Source of the DNA: Thiobacillus sp.
GTDB lineage: Bacteria; Pseudomonadota; Gammaproteobacteria; Burkholderiales; Thiobacillaceae
Assembly (NCBI RefSeq): GCF_030696885.1
Contig: NZ_JAUYRI010000009.1
Location: forward strand, 115,744 to 179,743
DNA: 64,000 nt
Direction of reading: 5' to 3'
Positions 1 to 12,478 of this stretch are shown one piece after another. The first letter of the stretch is position 1, and each line of letters begins with the position of its first letter. The position numbers and the translations under genes were made by a program. The notes beneath the pieces were generated by a model, which made no database searches, was not told where the DNA came from, and saw only the letters and a program-made list of their open reading frames with translations.

Positions 1-4
1 TAAA

Positions 5-526
5 ATGCCGGGCATGAAAATCCTCTCCGTACTGCTGCTGTGCCTGCCGCTTGCCGTTCACGCCGAGTGGGGCCAGTTCGATTTTGACTATGCCAATGAA
101 AGGCCCTGGGTGGAACTGGCCGCGCAGCTGCCGGCCACGCCCATAGCGGAAAACCTGATCGAGTTCAATGTCTCGTCGGCCACGCGCAACCGGCACTACA
201 TCGATGCCGCCTCGATCAGCGTCGGCGAAGACCAAGTGGTGCGCTACACCGTGGTGATCGATGCCGCCGGCGGCGCCCGCAACGTCCTGTTCGAAGGCAT
301 GCGCTGCGTCACCTCCGAGCACCGCACCTATGCTTACGGCCAGCCTGACGGCAGCTGGACGCGGGCGCGCAAGTCGGGCTGGGAGAGCATCAAGCTGCGC
401 TCGCTGCTGTCGCACCGTAAGGCGCTGTTCGAGGACCATTTCTGCTTCAACGGCATTACGGTCAAGGATGCCCGGGAAGCCGTGTTCTACCTGCGCAATC
501 CGCGGCAGAGCGTGGACTTCCACTGA
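5..526 (+). CDS. CNP1-like family protein, exported
   Basis: A protein of 173 residues (170 if the second ATG at 14 is used) opens with a short hydrophobic stretch ending in VHA-E, a plausible cleavable signal peptide, so the product is probably periplasmic. The rest resembles the CNP1-like uncharacterised family of betaproteobacteria, which is usually found beside proB and obgE; the TAA at bases 1-3 may be the end of such an upstream gene. Two cysteines (in MRCVTSE and HFCFNG) could form a disulfide. Its stop overlaps the proB start by one base, so the two are probably co-translated. The function is unknown; the family call rests on recognition and context. Confidence 0.7.
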   Translation: MPGMKILSVLLLCLPLAVHAEWGQFDFDYANERPWVELAAQLPATPIAENLIEFNVSSATRNRHYIDAASISVGEDQVVRYTVVIDAAGGARNVLFEGMRCVTSEHRTYAYGQPDGSWTRARKSGWESIKLRSLLSHRKALFEDHFCFNGITVKDAREAVFYLRNPRQSVDFH

Positions 527-1644
527 TGCATTCCGTGGTGAAACACGCCCGGCGCATCGTCGTCAAGGTCGGTTCGAGCCTGGTCACCGCCGAAGGCCGC
601 GGGCTCGATCATGCCGCGTTGTCGCGCTGGGCCGGGCAGATCGCGGCACTGGCCGGGCAGGGCAGGGAAGTCGTGCTGGTGTCGTCCGGCGCGATTGCCG
701 AGGGCATCGCCCGGCTGGGCTGGAAAGCGCGGCCAAAGGCGGTGAACGAACTGCAGGCCGCCGCCGCCGTCGGCCAGATGGGCCTGGTGCAGGCTTACGA
801 ATCGATATTCCGCACCCATGGCCTGCATGCCGCGCAGGTGCTGCTGACCCACGAAGACCTCGCCGACCGCACCCGCTATCTGAATGCGCGCTCGACCCTG
901 CGCACGCTGCTGGCGCTGCGGGTGGTGCCGATCATCAACGAAAACGACACCGTCGCCACCGATGAAATCCGTCTCGGCGACAACGACACGCTGGGCGCGC
1001 TGGTCACCAACCTGATCGAAGCCGACTGCCTGGTGATCCTCACTGACCAGACGGGCCTCTACACCGCCGACCCGCGCAGGGATCCGCAGGCGACGCTGGT
1101 GATGGACGCGCACGCCGGCGACCCTGAGCTCGAGCGCATGGCGGGCGGGGCAGGCAGCAGCGTTGGCACCGGCGGCATGCTGACCAAGATTCAGGCGGCC
1201 AAGCGCGCGGCGAGGAGCGGCGCCCATACCGTGATCTGCAGCGGACACGAGGAAAACGTGCTGCTGCGGCTGGCCGCCGGCGAGACCATCGGCAGCCAGC
1301 TGGTGGCGCGCCAGGCGCCGCTCGCCGCGCGCCGGCAGTGGCTGGCCGACCATCTGCAATTGCGCGGCGGCGTCGTGCTCGACGACGGCGCGGTACATGC
1401 GCTGCGCGAAGCCGGCAAGAGCCTGCTGCCGGTCGGCGTCAAGGGCGTCACCGGCGAATTCGAGCGCGGCGAAGTGGTGGCGGTGGTCGATGCCGCGGGT
1501 CGTGAAGTCGCGCGCGGCCTCATCAACTACAGCGCGAGCGAGGCGCGCCGCATCGCCGGCAAGCCGAGCAGCGCGATCGAGGCCGAGCTCGGTTATATCG
1601 ACGAGCCGGAGCTGATCCACCGCGACAACCTGGTGCTGGTGTGA
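526..1644 (+). CDS. proB: Glutamate 5-kinase
   Basis: ProB phosphorylates L-glutamate to gamma-glutamyl phosphate, the first step of proline synthesis, in the cytoplasm. At 372 residues it has the full family length: an amino-acid kinase domain at about 8-260 (VKVGSSLVT near the N-terminus, NENDTV, then [12 protein letters not shown]) and a C-terminal PUA domain at about 280-360. The ATG at 526 shares its first base with the stop of the preceding gene. proA is not in the window. Feedback inhibition by proline is typical of the family but cannot be judged here. Confidence 0.95.
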   Translation: MHSVVKHARRIVVKVGSSLVTAEGRGLDHAALSRWAGQIAALAGQGREVVLVSSGAIAEGIARLGWKARPKAVNELQAAAAVGQMGLVQAYESIFRTHGLHAAQVLLTHEDLADRTRYLNARSTLRTLLALRVVPIINENDTVATDEIRLGDNDTLGALVTNLIEADCLVILTDQTGLYTADPRRDPQATLVMDAHAGDPELERMAGGAGSSVGTGGMLTKIQAAKRAARSGAHTVICSGHEENVLLRLAAGETIGSQLVARQAPLAARRQWLADHLQLRGGVVLDDGAVHALREAGKSLLPVGVKGVTGEFERGEVVAVVDAAGREVARGLINYSASEARRIAGKPSSAIEAELGYIDEPELIHRDNLVLV

Positions 1645-2342
1645 AAGATGTTCCCGTTCTCAAGGGCGGCGAGACGCGAAGACACGCCGAAGACAGTGCT
1701 GAAGCACGGCGAGGCGCAGTCGACAATGTATCGGCGGCCTTGCGAACGGGAACCACGCTGGACCTGATGCGCCATGGCGAACCCGTGGGCGGCCGCAAAT
1801 ACCGCGGCCAGATCGACGATCCGCTGTCGGACAAGGGCTGGGCGCAGATGCGCGCTGCGGTGGGCGACGCAGCGCCGTGGACGCGCATCGTGTCGTCGCC
1901 GCTCGCGCGCTGCCGCGCCTTTGCCGAGACGCTGGCGACGCGGCATGCGCTGCCGCTGCAGTTCGATGACCGCCTGAAGGAGGTCGGCTTCGGTGCCTGG
2001 GAAGGCAAGTCGGCCGCCGAGATCGAGCAGGAGGCGCCCGGCACACTGGCGCGTTTCAAGACCGACCCGATCCATGCGCGTCCGGCTGGCGCCGAGCCGC
2101 TGGCCGATTTCCATGCGCGGGTGGCGATGGCGCTCGACGACCTGCTCGCGCAGCATGCCGGCCAGCACGTACTGCTGGTGGGGCACGCCGGGGTAATGCG
2201 CATGGCGCTGGCGTGGGCGTTGCATATCCCGCTGGAGCACGCCTACCGCATCGAGGTGGCGACCGCAACGCTCACGCGCCTGCGCTTCGACGGCGGCCTC
2301 GCCAGCCTGATCTTTCACGGCAGCGCGCGCGTCGAGCGGTGA
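1641..2342 (+). CDS. Histidine phosphatase family protein (possible alpha-ribazole phosphatase)
   Basis: The conserved part starts at about residue 40 with LDLMRHGEP, the RHG motif carrying the phosphorylated histidine, and continues with SSPLARC and a second histidine in LLVGHAGVM. This is the phosphoglycerate mutase-like fold, about 195 residues. The neighbouring BtuF-like gene suggests alpha-ribazole phosphatase (CobC) in cobalamin assembly, but other small-molecule phosphatases fit too. The first 40 residues are unlike the family and are encoded by an inverted-repeat element (1651-1752). The GTG at 1641 overlaps the proB stop; a TTG at 1740 would remove most of the extension. The start is therefore uncertain. 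Confidence 0.75.
   Translation: MKDVPVLKGGETRRHAEDSAEARRGAVDNVSAALRTGTTLDLMRHGEPVGGRKYRGQIDDPLSDKGWAQMRAAVGDAAPWTRIVSSPLARCRAFAETLATRHALPLQFDDRLKEVGFGAWEGKSAAEIEQEAPGTLARFKTDPIHARPAGAEPLADFHARVAMALDDLLAQHAGQHVLLVGHAGVMRMALAWALHIPLEHAYRIEVATATLTRLRFDGGLASLIFHGSARVER
1651..1752. repeat. 102-bp element with 21-bp imperfect terminal inverted repeats
   Basis: Arms at 1651-1671 and 1732-1752 are inverted copies with three mismatches in 21 positions (both contain TTCCCGTTC and CAAGG when read inwards). The interior holds short GAAGAC/GAAGCAC-like repeats. It sits at the junction of proB and the phosphatase gene and stays open in the phosphatase frame. It looks like a small non-autonomous insertion or hairpin repeat; no transposase or clear target duplication is visible. 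Confidence 0.55.
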
Positions 2343-3196
2343 TCCGTCGGTTCGTACTCGGGCTGTGTCTGCTGCTGGCGGCGCCAGTGCAGGCCACCGC
2401 CATCCGGCTGGTCGACGACGCCGGGCGTACGCTCGAACTGCCGCAGCCGCCGCAACGCATCATTTCGCTGACGCCGCATCTCACCGAACTGCTATTCGCC
2501 GTCGGCGCCGGTGCGCAGATCGCGGGAGTCGACAGCGCCAGCGATTATCCCGCGGCGGCGCGCACGCTGCCGCGCGTGGGCGACTACAGCCGGATTCATT
2601 TTGAACGCATTCTTGCGCTGCAGCCGGACCTGATCGTCGTCTGGGTCGGCGGCAACCGCCCGGTGGACATCCATGCCCTGCAGCAGCTGGGCTTTCCGGT
2701 GTTGCATACGCACGCCACCCGGCTCGACGACGTGGCGCGCCTGCTGCGCCTGCTGGGCCAGGCTAGCGGACATGCGGCGGCCGGCGAATCGGCCGCCGCG
2801 GCGTATTCCGCGCGGCTGGCCAGGGTGCGGGGGCGGGCGGGGCAGCCGCCGCTGCGCGTGTTCTATCAGGTGTGGGATCGGCCGCTGATGACGGTGGGCG
2901 GCACGCACTGGATCAGCGATGCCTTGACGCGCTGCGGCGCGCACAATGTGTTCGCCGATCTGCAGGCGCTGGCGCCGACGGTATCGCGCGAGGCCGTGCT
3001 CGGGCGCGCACCGGAATTGATCGTGGGCAGCAGCGACGCGCGTGATCTGCGCCATGCCTGGCTGCCGTTCAGCCACCTGCCGGCGGTGAAAAACAAGGCT
3101 TTCGTGCAGGTGGATGCGGACCGGCTGCACCGGTTGACACCGCGCCTGGTCGAAGGCGTGATGGAACTGTGCGCGGCGGTGGATGCCTATCGGTGA
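2339..3196 (+). CDS. btuF: Periplasmic cobalamin-binding protein, BtuF-like
   Basis: The GTG start at 2339 is chosen because it gives a typical signal peptide ([19 protein letters not shown]) directly before the mature start; longer frames add an Arg-rich nonsense stretch. The mature protein of about 265 residues shows the class III solute-binding fold of BtuF/FhuD proteins: [19 protein letters not shown], then [18 protein letters not shown], and a C-terminal lobe with [13 protein letters not shown]. BtuF delivers vitamin B12 or cobinamide to BtuCD. btuC and btuD are not adjacent, so the partner transporter must be elsewhere. The start overlaps the phosphatase stop. Confidence 0.8.
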   Translation: MIRRFVLGLCLLLAAPVQATAIRLVDDAGRTLELPQPPQRIISLTPHLTELLFAVGAGAQIAGVDSASDYPAAARTLPRVGDYSRIHFERILALQPDLIVVWVGGNRPVDIHALQQLGFPVLHTHATRLDDVARLLRLLGQASGHAAAGESAAAAYSARLARVRGRAGQPPLRVFYQVWDRPLMTVGGTHWISDALTRCGAHNVFADLQALAPTVSREAVLGRAPELIVGSSDARDLRHAWLPFSHLPAVKNKAFVQVDADRLHRLTPRLVEGVMELCAAVDAYR

Positions 3197-3633
3197 CGCG
3201 GATCGGCGGCTTTGCGGTTGGGGCAGTTTTCCTTGATGCAGTCGGCGTAGATCTGCAGCGAATGGTCGTGAATGGCAAAGCCGCGTTCCTTGGCGATGCG
3301 GTTCTGGCGTTTTTCGATTTCGGCGTCAAAGAATTCCTCGACCTTGCCGCACTGGATGCAGACCAGATGGTCGTGGTGGTCGCCCTGGTTGAGTTCGAAC
3401 ACCGCCTTGTCGCTGTCGAAGTGGTGGCGCATCAGCAGTCCCGCCTGCTCGAACTGGGTGAGCACGCGGTAGACCGTGGCCAGCCCGATGTCCTGGCCCT
3501 CGTCGGACAGCAGGCGATACACCTCTTCAGCCGTCATGTGGCGCTTCTCACTCTGCTCGAACAGATCCAGGATCTTCAGGCGCGGCAGAGTGGCTTTCAG
3601 GCCGATGCTCTTGAGGTCGGATGGATTGCTCAA
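3187..3633 (-). CDS. fur: Ferric uptake regulator
   Basis: Fur represses iron-uptake genes when loaded with Fe(II). The 148-residue product has the standard layout: an N-terminal winged helix at about 10-85 ([15 protein letters not shown], the recognition helix in [14 protein letters not shown]) and a C-terminal dimerisation and metal domain with the histidine-rich [16 protein letters not shown], giving the CxxC zinc site, and a second cysteine pair at CIKENC. It is convergent with the btuF-like gene and overlaps it by 10 bp; it diverges from bamE, as in many betaproteobacteria. Autoregulation is likely but I see no clear Fur box. Confidence 0.95.
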   Translation of the reverse strand: MSNPSDLKSIGLKATLPRLKILDLFEQSEKRHMTAEEVYRLLSDEGQDIGLATVYRVLTQFEQAGLLMRHHFDSDKAVFELNQGDHHDHLVCIQCGKVEEFFDAEIEKRQNRIAKERGFAIHDHSLQIYADCIKENCPNRKAADPRHR

Positions 3634-3712
3634 ATGAGGCTCCAGAATGGAAACGCGAATACGTTATGATACGTTTTTTCCCAATCGCCCCAATTTTTCC
3701 GACTCCCCGGCT

Positions 3713-4855
3713 ATGCGTCATATCCTGATTTCCGTTTTGCTCGTGGGCCTGGTGGCCGGCTGTTCCACCCCCCGAATCGGGCCCCATCGCATCGATGTGC
3801 AGCAGGGCAATGCCCTCGATCAGGAGAATGTCGCGCGCCTGAAGCCCGGCCTCAACCGTTCGCAGGTGCGCTTCCTGCTCGGCACGCCGCTGGTGGTCGA
3901 CCCGTTCCGTACCGATCGCTGGGACTACGTCTACGTCTTCTACAAGGCGGGCAAGTTGGCCGAGCAGAAGCGCATCACGCTGTTTTTTGACGGCGATACG
4001 CTGGCCCGCATCGAAGGCGACCTGCCCCCGCCACCGGAGCCGGCGGCCGAGCCCCAGCCGGTCTCGGCCGCCCCGCAGCCCGGGGTCGCCGCCGTAGCGC
4101 CGACCGAGCCGAAGGTGCAGCCGATGGCGCTGGCCGCCGAGCCGGCACCTGTTGCCACCCCGGTGAAGGCGGCGCCTGTTGCACCCTTGGCCGCGCCGAC
4201 GTCCGCCGCTGTGGCCTCCACGCCGTCATCGGTGGCCAAGCCGGCACCCGCTGCCTTGACGCCTGCTCCGGCACCGGTGGCCGCCCCGGCCGTCGCGGCT
4301 CGTGCCGCAGACGCGACCCCGCAAGAAGCGCCGACCGGCTCCAGCATCGTGCAGCCGCTGCCCAGCCCCAAGAATGTGCCGGCCTATGTCGACCCGCGGC
4401 CACGGGCCGAGTTGAGCCTGCAGCCCGAAACCAATGTGATGCAAATCCAGCCGGACGTGATCCCTGCGTTCCCCGATCCCAACGCGGTGCCAGCCGACGA
4501 CGCAGCTGTACTGAAGGCCGTGAATGAATGGGCGGCCGCCTGGTCACGACGCGACGAAGACGCCTATCTCGCCGCCTACGATGCCAGCTTCGTCCCACAG
4601 GGGGGCGGCAGCCGCGCCGACTGGGAGAAGCGCCGTCGCCTGCTGCTGGGCGTGGCCCAGAACATCGACCTCAAGATCGATTCGCCGTCGGTCGCTCGTT
4701 CGGGCGCAGACGGTGTGACCGTGACCTTCAATCAGTTCTACCAGTCCGGTGCCTATCGCGATGCTGTCGTCAAGCAATTGCGGATGGTCGAGCGTAACGG
4801 CCGCTGGCTGATCGCCGAGGAAAAAGTGGTGTCGATCCTGCGCGGGATTCCGTAA
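3713..4855 (+). CDS. bamE: BamE lipoprotein with extra C-terminal NTF2-like domain
   Basis: BamE is an outer-membrane lipoprotein of the BAM beta-barrel assembly complex. The ATG at 3713 gives a lipoprotein signal ending in the lipobox VAGC. Residues about 20-100 are a BamE domain ([28 protein letters not shown], then [11 protein letters not shown]). A roughly 160-residue Ala/Pro-rich linker follows. Residues about 265-380 form a second domain ([24 protein letters not shown] ... NGRWLIAEE) resembling SnoaL/NTF2-like domains. BamE is normally about 110-180 residues, so 380 is unusual. The stop overlaps the dapB start by one base. The BamE part is firm; the C-terminal domain call is by pattern only. 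Confidence 0.85.
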   Translation: MRHILISVLLVGLVAGCSTPRIGPHRIDVQQGNALDQENVARLKPGLNRSQVRFLLGTPLVVDPFRTDRWDYVYVFYKAGKLAEQKRITLFFDGDTLARIEGDLPPPPEPAAEPQPVSAAPQPGVAAVAPTEPKVQPMALAAEPAPVATPVKAAPVAPLAAPTSAAVASTPSSVAKPAPAALTPAPAPVAAPAVAARAADATPQEAPTGSSIVQPLPSPKNVPAYVDPRPRAELSLQPETNVMQIQPDVIPAFPDPNAVPADDAAVLKAVNEWAAAWSRRDEDAYLAAYDASFVPQGGGSRADWEKRRRLLLGVAQNIDLKIDSPSVARSGADGVTVTFNQFYQSGAYRDAVVKQLRMVERNGRWLIAEEKVVSILRGIP

Positions 4856-5658
4856 TGCCCATGCAGACCGCAATTGCCGGCGTGTCCGGCCGCATGGGAC
4901 GGACCCTGCTCGAAGCGGTGGCCGCCGATGCCGACTGTGTACTGCATGCCGCCCTCGACCGCCCCGGCAGTCCGCTGCTGGGACACGATGCCGGCGCCGC
5001 CTGGGGCGCGGCCAGCGGGGTCCAGGTGAGCGATCAGCCCGCTGCGGTTTTGCCAGGCGCGCAGGCCTTGATCGACTTCACCCGTCCCGAAGCCACCTTC
5101 GGCTACCTAGACGCCTGTGTGGCCGCCCGCGTGCCACTGGTGATCGGCACCACCGGCTTCGACGAGGCGGGCCGCGCCCGCATCGCGGCGGCGGCGCAGC
5201 AGATCCCGGTCGTGTTTGCGCCCAACATGAGCGTGGGTGTGAACCTGTTGATGAAACTGGCCGAACTCGCGGCCCAGGTGCTGGAAGACGGCTACGACAT
5301 CGAGATCATCGAGGCGCACCACCGCCACAAGGTCGATGCGCCATCCGGCACCGCGCTGGGCCTGGGCCAGGCCGTCGCGCGTGCGATCGACCGTGATCTG
5401 GCCAGCTGCGCCGTCTACGGCCGCGAGGGCGTGACCGGCGAGCGCGATCCGAAGACCATCGGTTTTGCCACGGTACGTGGTGGTGACATCGTCGGCGACC
5501 ACACGTTGCTGTTCGCCGGCATCGGCGAGCGCGTCGAGCTCACCCACAAGGCCAGTAGCCGCGCCACCTTTGCCCAGGGCGCGCTGCGCGCCGCCAAATG
5601 GCTGCAGGGCCGTGCGCCGGGCCTGTACGACATGCGCGACGTGCTGAACCTCAATTAA
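4855..5658 (+). CDS. dapB: 4-hydroxy-tetrahydrodipicolinate reductase
   Basis: DapB reduces 4-hydroxy-tetrahydrodipicolinate with NAD(P)H in the lysine/diaminopimelate pathway. The 267-residue protein starts with the nucleotide-binding [17 protein letters not shown] and carries the family signature [19 protein letters not shown], in which the histidine pair and the lysine are catalytic. The length is standard. It overlaps the bamE stop by one base and is followed 22 bp later by a glutaredoxin gene. Confidence 0.96.
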   Translation: MPMQTAIAGVSGRMGRTLLEAVAADADCVLHAALDRPGSPLLGHDAGAAWGAASGVQVSDQPAAVLPGAQALIDFTRPEATFGYLDACVAARVPLVIGTTGFDEAGRARIAAAAQQIPVVFAPNMSVGVNLLMKLAELAAQVLEDGYDIEIIEAHHRHKVDAPSGTALGLGQAVARAIDRDLASCAVYGREGVTGERDPKTIGFATVRGGDIVGDHTLLFAGIGERVELTHKASSRATFAQGALRAAKWLQGRAPGLYDMRDVLNLN

Positions 5659-5680
5659 TCGCCAGCTACAGGAAACGAAC

Positions 5681-5935
5681 ATGAATGCCGTCAAGGTCTA
5701 CAGTACCGGCACCTGCCCCATCTGCGTCAAGGTCAAGGCCTTTCTCGACAAGCGCGGCATCGGCTACGACGAAGTCCGCATCGATCTCGACCGCGAGGCG
5801 ATGAAGGAATTTGCCGTCGTCACCCACGGTGCGCGTACCGTGCCGCAAATCATCGTCGACGGCACATGCATCGGCGGTTTTACCGAGCTGACCGAGCTCG
5901 ACATGGATGGTGGGCTGGCGCACCTTCAGGCCTGA
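5681..5935 (+). CDS. grxC: Glutaredoxin (GrxC-like)
   Basis: An 84-residue single-domain glutaredoxin. The active site is CPIC at about residues 13-16 in TGTCPICVKVKAFLDKRG, one residue different from the usual CPYC; the cis-proline (TVPQIIVDG) and the glutathione-binding GGFTELTELD are present. It should reduce disulfides and glutathione adducts in the cytoplasm. It probably shares a transcript with dapB. A weak hairpin (GCGGG/CCCGC, 5942-5956) follows the gene. Confidence 0.88.
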   Translation: MNAVKVYSTGTCPICVKVKAFLDKRGIGYDEVRIDLDREAMKEFAVVTHGARTVPQIIVDGTCIGGFTELTELDMDGGLAHLQA

Positions 5936-5974
5936 TCCGGGGCGGGAAAAGCCCGCTTCCAGCGTCATCGAGCA

Positions 5975-6003
5975 TTGAAGACGGACGCCGGATCGGCTAC
6001 AAT
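5975..6003 (+). promoter_or_regulatory. Sigma-70-type promoter of carAB
   Basis: TTGAAG at 5975-5980 and TACAAT at 5998-6003 are separated by exactly 17 bp. Transcription would begin near 6010, just before the leader hairpin. Confidence 0.65.
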
Positions 6004-6013
6004 TCGGCAATTC

Positions 6014-6052
6014 AAATTCAGGCGGGTTCGCGCGAGCGGCTCGCCTGAATTT
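6014..6052 (+). terminator. Strong leader hairpin upstream of carA (possible attenuator)
   Basis: An 11-bp perfect inverted repeat, AAATTCAGGCG (6014-6024) and its complement (6042-6052), extended by G-U and G-C pairs, lies a few bases after the expected transcription start and ends in TTTT. It looks like an intrinsic terminator placed inside the leader, 45 bp before the carA start. It could attenuate carAB or protect the 5' end; no leader peptide is evident. Confidence 0.5.
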
Positions 6053-6096
6053 TGTCACCTGCGCCACGCCCGATTTCTTGCCCAGCGGAGTATTCC

Positions 6097-7219
6097 TTGT
6101 CACGTGCCCAGCCCGCCATCCTTGTTCTAGCTGACGGTTCGATCTTTCGCGGCCTGTCCATCGGCGCCGACGGCATCACGACCGGTGAGGTGGTATTCAA
6201 CACCGCGCTGACCGGCTATCAAGAAATCCTCACCGATCCCTCGTATTCGCGCCAGATCGTCACGCTGACCTACCCCCATATCGGCAACACCGGCATCAAT
6301 GCCGAGGACGTCGAGGCGGACCGCATCCACGCAGCCGGCCTGGTGGTACGCGATGCGCCGCGCCTGCATTCGAACTTTCGTGCCGCCCAGTCCCTGCCCG
6401 ATTACCTCAGAAGCCAGAACATCGTGGCGATCGCCGACATCGACACGCGACGGCTGACGCGCATCCTGCGTGAAAAGGGCGCGCAGAGCGGCTGCATCAT
6501 GGCGGGCGCAGTGGACGAAGCGAAAGCAATCGAGGCCGCGCGCGCCTTCCCGGGTCTGGCCGGGATGGACCTCGCCAAGGTGGTGACGGCGCCGGCGTCC
6601 TACACGTGGAGCGAAACCGAGTGGAAGCTCGGCGCCGGCTATGGCCAGCAAACCGAACCGCGCTTCCATGTCGTCGCCTTCGATTACGGCGTCAAGCGCA
6701 ACATCCTGCGCATGCTGGCCGAGCGCGGTTGCCGCCTCACCGTGTTGCCGGCCACCGCGACCGCGGCCGAGGCGATGGCGCTGAAGCCGGACGGCATCTT
6801 CCTCTCCAACGGCCCCGGCGATCCCGAGCCGTGCGACTACGCGATCCAGGCGATTTCCGAGCTGGTTGCTGCAGGCGTGCCGACTTTCGGCATCTGCCTC
6901 GGCCACCAGTTGCTGGCACTCGCCTCGGGTGCGAAAACCGTCAAGATGAAGTTCGGCCATCACGGCGCCAACCATCCGGTCAAGGATCTCGACAGCGGGC
7001 GGGTGGCGATCACCAGCCAGAACCACGGCTTCGCGGTGGATGCAGCGACGCTTCCGGCCAATATCCGCAGCACCCATGTCTCGCTGTTCGACGGCTCGCT
7101 GCAAGGGATTGCGCGTACCGACGCCCCCGCATTCAGCTTCCAGGGCCACCCTGAAGCCAGCCCCGGCCCGCACGACGTGAGCTATTTGTTCGACCGATTT
7201 ATCAAGTTGATGGCCGACC

Positions 7220-7236
<17 letters not shown>
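6097..7236 (+). CDS. carA: Carbamoyl-phosphate synthase, small (glutaminase) subunit
   Basis: CarA hydrolyses glutamine and channels ammonia to CarB to make carbamoyl phosphate for arginine and pyrimidines. The TTG at 6097 is preferred: AGCGGAG lies just upstream and the protein then begins [18 protein letters not shown], as in relatives; the TTG at 6052 lies within the leader hairpin. The class I glutamine amidotransferase domain holds [12 protein letters not shown] with the nucleophilic cysteine, and the [11 protein letters not shown] motif carries the catalytic His-Glu pair. It overlaps carB by 17 bp. Confidence 0.95.
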
Positions 7237-10426
<3,190 letters not shown>

Positions 10427-10442
10427 AAGAAAAGGTTAGCGT

Positions 10443-10919
10443 GTGAATAAATTTCCCATCACTGTCGTGGGCGCAGAAAAGATGCGCGCCGAGTTACAGC
10501 ATCTGAAAACCGTGGAACGGCCTGCCGTGATCCAGGCGATCGCCGAGGCGCGTGCGCAGGGTGACCTGTCGGAAAACGCCGAGTACGACGCCGCCAAGGA
10601 AAAACAGGGCTTCATCGAGGGCCGCCTGGCCGACCTGGAAGCCAAGCTGTCCAACGCGCAGATCATCGACCCGAAGACGCTCGACGCCGACGGCCGCATC
10701 GTGTTCGGCGCGACAGTCGAGCTGGAAGACGCCGAATCGGGCGACACCGTCACCTATCAGATCGTCGGCGACGACGAGGCCGACATCAAGCAGGGCATGA
10801 TTTCGGTGTCGTCGCCGATCGCGCGCGCGCTGATCGGCAAGTATGCCGGCGACGGCGTGGATGTGCAGGCACCGGGCGGCGTCCGCCATTACGAAGTGCT
10901 CGACGTCGAGTACAAATAA
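10443..10919 (+). CDS. greA: Transcription elongation factor GreA
   Basis: GreA rescues backtracked RNA polymerase by stimulating transcript cleavage. The 158-residue protein has the N-terminal coiled coil with the acidic tip ([16 protein letters not shown]) and the C-terminal FKBP-like domain ([18 protein letters not shown] ending). The GTG start at 10443 follows an AAAGG-like ribosome site and lies 16 bp after carB, so it probably belongs to the carAB transcript. Confidence 0.95.
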   Translation: MNKFPITVVGAEKMRAELQHLKTVERPAVIQAIAEARAQGDLSENAEYDAAKEKQGFIEGRLADLEAKLSNAQIIDPKTLDADGRIVFGATVELEDAESGDTVTYQIVGDDEADIKQGMISVSSPIARALIGKYAGDGVDVQAPGGVRHYEVLDVEYK

Positions 10920-10921
10920 GC

Positions 10922-11383
10922 ATGCGGCGCTTCTGGGATGGCCTCGCCGGAACGCTGCTGGTGCTGTGGATCGGCGGCATCTGGGCGATCGGCTATGTCG
11001 CCGCGCCCGTGCTGTTTGCCAGCCTGGGCGACGACAAGCAGTTGGCAGGCATGCTGGCGGGCAAACTGTTCGAGATGATGGCGTGGATCGGGATCGCCGC
11101 GGCGGCCTATCTGCTGATCTACCGCATTGCGCGCGACGGCGGCGCGGCGCTGAAAACCCTGTTCTTCTGGGCAGTGGCGGCGATGCTCGGGCTGACCCTG
11201 GTCGGCCTGTTCGGCATCCAGCCCATCCTGCAGGGCCTGAAGGACCAGGCCATGCCGTATGCCGTGATGCAAAGCGTGTTTGCCGACCGTTTCCGGCACT
11301 GGCATGGGGTATCGAGCATCCTCTACCTGATCCAGAGCGCGCTCGGGCTGCTGCTGGTCTGGCGTTCGGGGCTGGCGCGCTAG
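10922..11383 (+). CDS. DUF4149 domain membrane protein
   Basis: A 153-residue protein with four hydrophobic segments (about 8-28, 47-66, 76-96 and 128-148). The start GTLLVLWIGGIWAIGYVAAPVLFASL fits the DUF4149 family, often found between greA and yhbY in betaproteobacteria. It starts 2 bp after the greA stop. The function is unknown. Confidence 0.75.
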   Translation: MRRFWDGLAGTLLVLWIGGIWAIGYVAAPVLFASLGDDKQLAGMLAGKLFEMMAWIGIAAAAYLLIYRIARDGGAALKTLFFWAVAAMLGLTLVGLFGIQPILQGLKDQAMPYAVMQSVFADRFRHWHGVSSILYLIQSALGLLLVWRSGLAR

Positions 11384-11399
11384 CGCCGCCCGAGGGCAA

Positions 11400-11696
11400 T
11401 TAGCGCGGCAGGACGATGACGGGCTTGGCAGCGGCGCGATAAACCACCAAGACCTTGCCGATCTGCTGCACCGGGGCGGCGCCGGTCGTCGTGCAGATTT
11501 CCTCCATCCAGGCGCGCCGGGTCTCCGGCTCGTCGGTGGCCGCCTTGATCTTGATCAATTCATGCGCGTTCAGCGCAAGATCGACCTCCTTCAATACGGC
11601 AGCGGTCAGGCCCTGGTTGCCGATCATGACCACCGGCTGGCGCGTGTGGGCCAGGCCCTTGAGGAATTGCCGTTGTGCGGGCGTGAGTGGTTTCAT
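11400..11696 (-). CDS. yhbY: YhbY-type CRM-domain RNA-binding protein
   Basis: A 98-residue CRM-domain protein associated in relatives with pre-50S ribosomal particles. The ATG at 11696 is preferred over one five codons upstream because an AAGGAA site lies 6 bp before it and the product then begins MKPLTPAQRQFLKGLAH. The hallmark VMIGNQGLTAAVLKEVDLALNAHELIKIK follows, where GNQG replaces the GxxG loop. It is divergent from rlmE, with about 50 bp between them, and both act on the large ribosomal subunit. Confidence 0.9.
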   Translation of the reverse strand: MKPLTPAQRQFLKGLAHTRQPVVMIGNQGLTAAVLKEVDLALNAHELIKIKAATDEPETRRAWMEEICTTTGAAPVQQIGKVLVVYRAAAKPVIVLPR

Positions 11697-11746
11697 GCAG
11701 ATTTCCTTCAAATGAGCGCGGATTGTAGCCGATAGAGCGGATAGAG

Positions 11747-12418
11747 ATGGCGCAGAAACCCAAGCGGACCAAATCGGGCAGTGCTTGGATGCATGAGCAC
11801 GTGACTGATCCCTACGTCAAAAAGGCGCAGCAGGACGGCTATCGCTCGCGCGCCGCCTATAAACTGCTGGAAATTGACGCCCGCGATCATCTTCTGCGGC
11901 CCGGCATGACCGTGGTCGACCTGGGCGCAGCACCCGGCAGCTGGTGCCAGGTGGCGGTACAGAAGCTGAAAAGGCAGGGCAGGGTGCTGGCGATCGACTT
12001 GTTGCCGGTGGCGCCGATGCCCGGGGTCGACAGCCTGGAGGGCGACTTCACCGAACCGGCGGCGCTGGCCTGGCTGGAAGAAAAGTTGCAATCCGGCCGG
12101 GTTGACCTTGTATTAAGCGACATGGCGCCCAACATCAGTGGGGTGATACTGAGCGATCAGGCCCGCCAATATGAGCTGTGCGAGCTGGCGCTTGATTTTG
12201 CGGTGAACTGGCTGAAACCTGACGGTGCTTTTCTCGTCAAAGTATTTCAAGGCGTCGGCTTCGAGGAATTTCGGGCGCAGATGCGGCAGGCGTTCGAGCA
12301 GGTGCTGATCCGCAAGCCCGATTCTTCGCGTGACCGCAGCACCGAAGTTTATCTGCTGGGGAAGCGCCCGCTTGCCGCGCAGCAAGCTGCCGTGACAAGC
12401 CCGCAAGAACAGGTTTAG
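11747..12418 (+). CDS. rlmE: 23S rRNA (uridine-2552) 2'-O-methyltransferase
   Basis: RlmE (RrmJ/FtsJ) methylates U2552 in the A loop of 23S rRNA. The 223-residue product shows SRAAYKLLEID (catalytic lysine), VVDLGAAPGSWCQVA (S-adenosylmethionine binding), VLSDMAPNISG (catalytic aspartate) and the lysine-containing VKVFQGVGFEEF. The C-terminal tail after STEVYLLGKRP is poorly conserved. It lies upstream of ftsH as in many proteobacteria. Confidence 0.95.
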   Translation: MAQKPKRTKSGSAWMHEHVTDPYVKKAQQDGYRSRAAYKLLEIDARDHLLRPGMTVVDLGAAPGSWCQVAVQKLKRQGRVLAIDLLPVAPMPGVDSLEGDFTEPAALAWLEEKLQSGRVDLVLSDMAPNISGVILSDQARQYELCELALDFAVNWLKPDGAFLVKVFQGVGFEEFRAQMRQAFEQVLIRKPDSSRDRSTEVYLLGKRPLAAQQAAVTSPQEQV

Positions 12419-12431
12419 AATGAGTCTAAAC
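12413..12431. promoter_or_regulatory. Inverted repeat GTTTAGA-N5-TCTAAAC upstream of ftsH
   Basis: A 7-bp perfect inverted repeat overlaps the rlmE stop codon and lies about 50 bp before the ftsH start. It could be an operator or a weak mRNA hairpin; no known regulator is assigned. Confidence 0.35.
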
Positions 12432-12478
12432 GCGCTGCGCCCAATTGAATGTGCCGTCACCGGCACTGAGGAGTGAAT

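Noticed and set aside
2213..2338. Longer N-terminus for the BtuF-like protein
   Set aside because: The added residues are Arg/Pro-rich and overlap the phosphatase gene; the GTG at 2339 begins a typical signal peptide.
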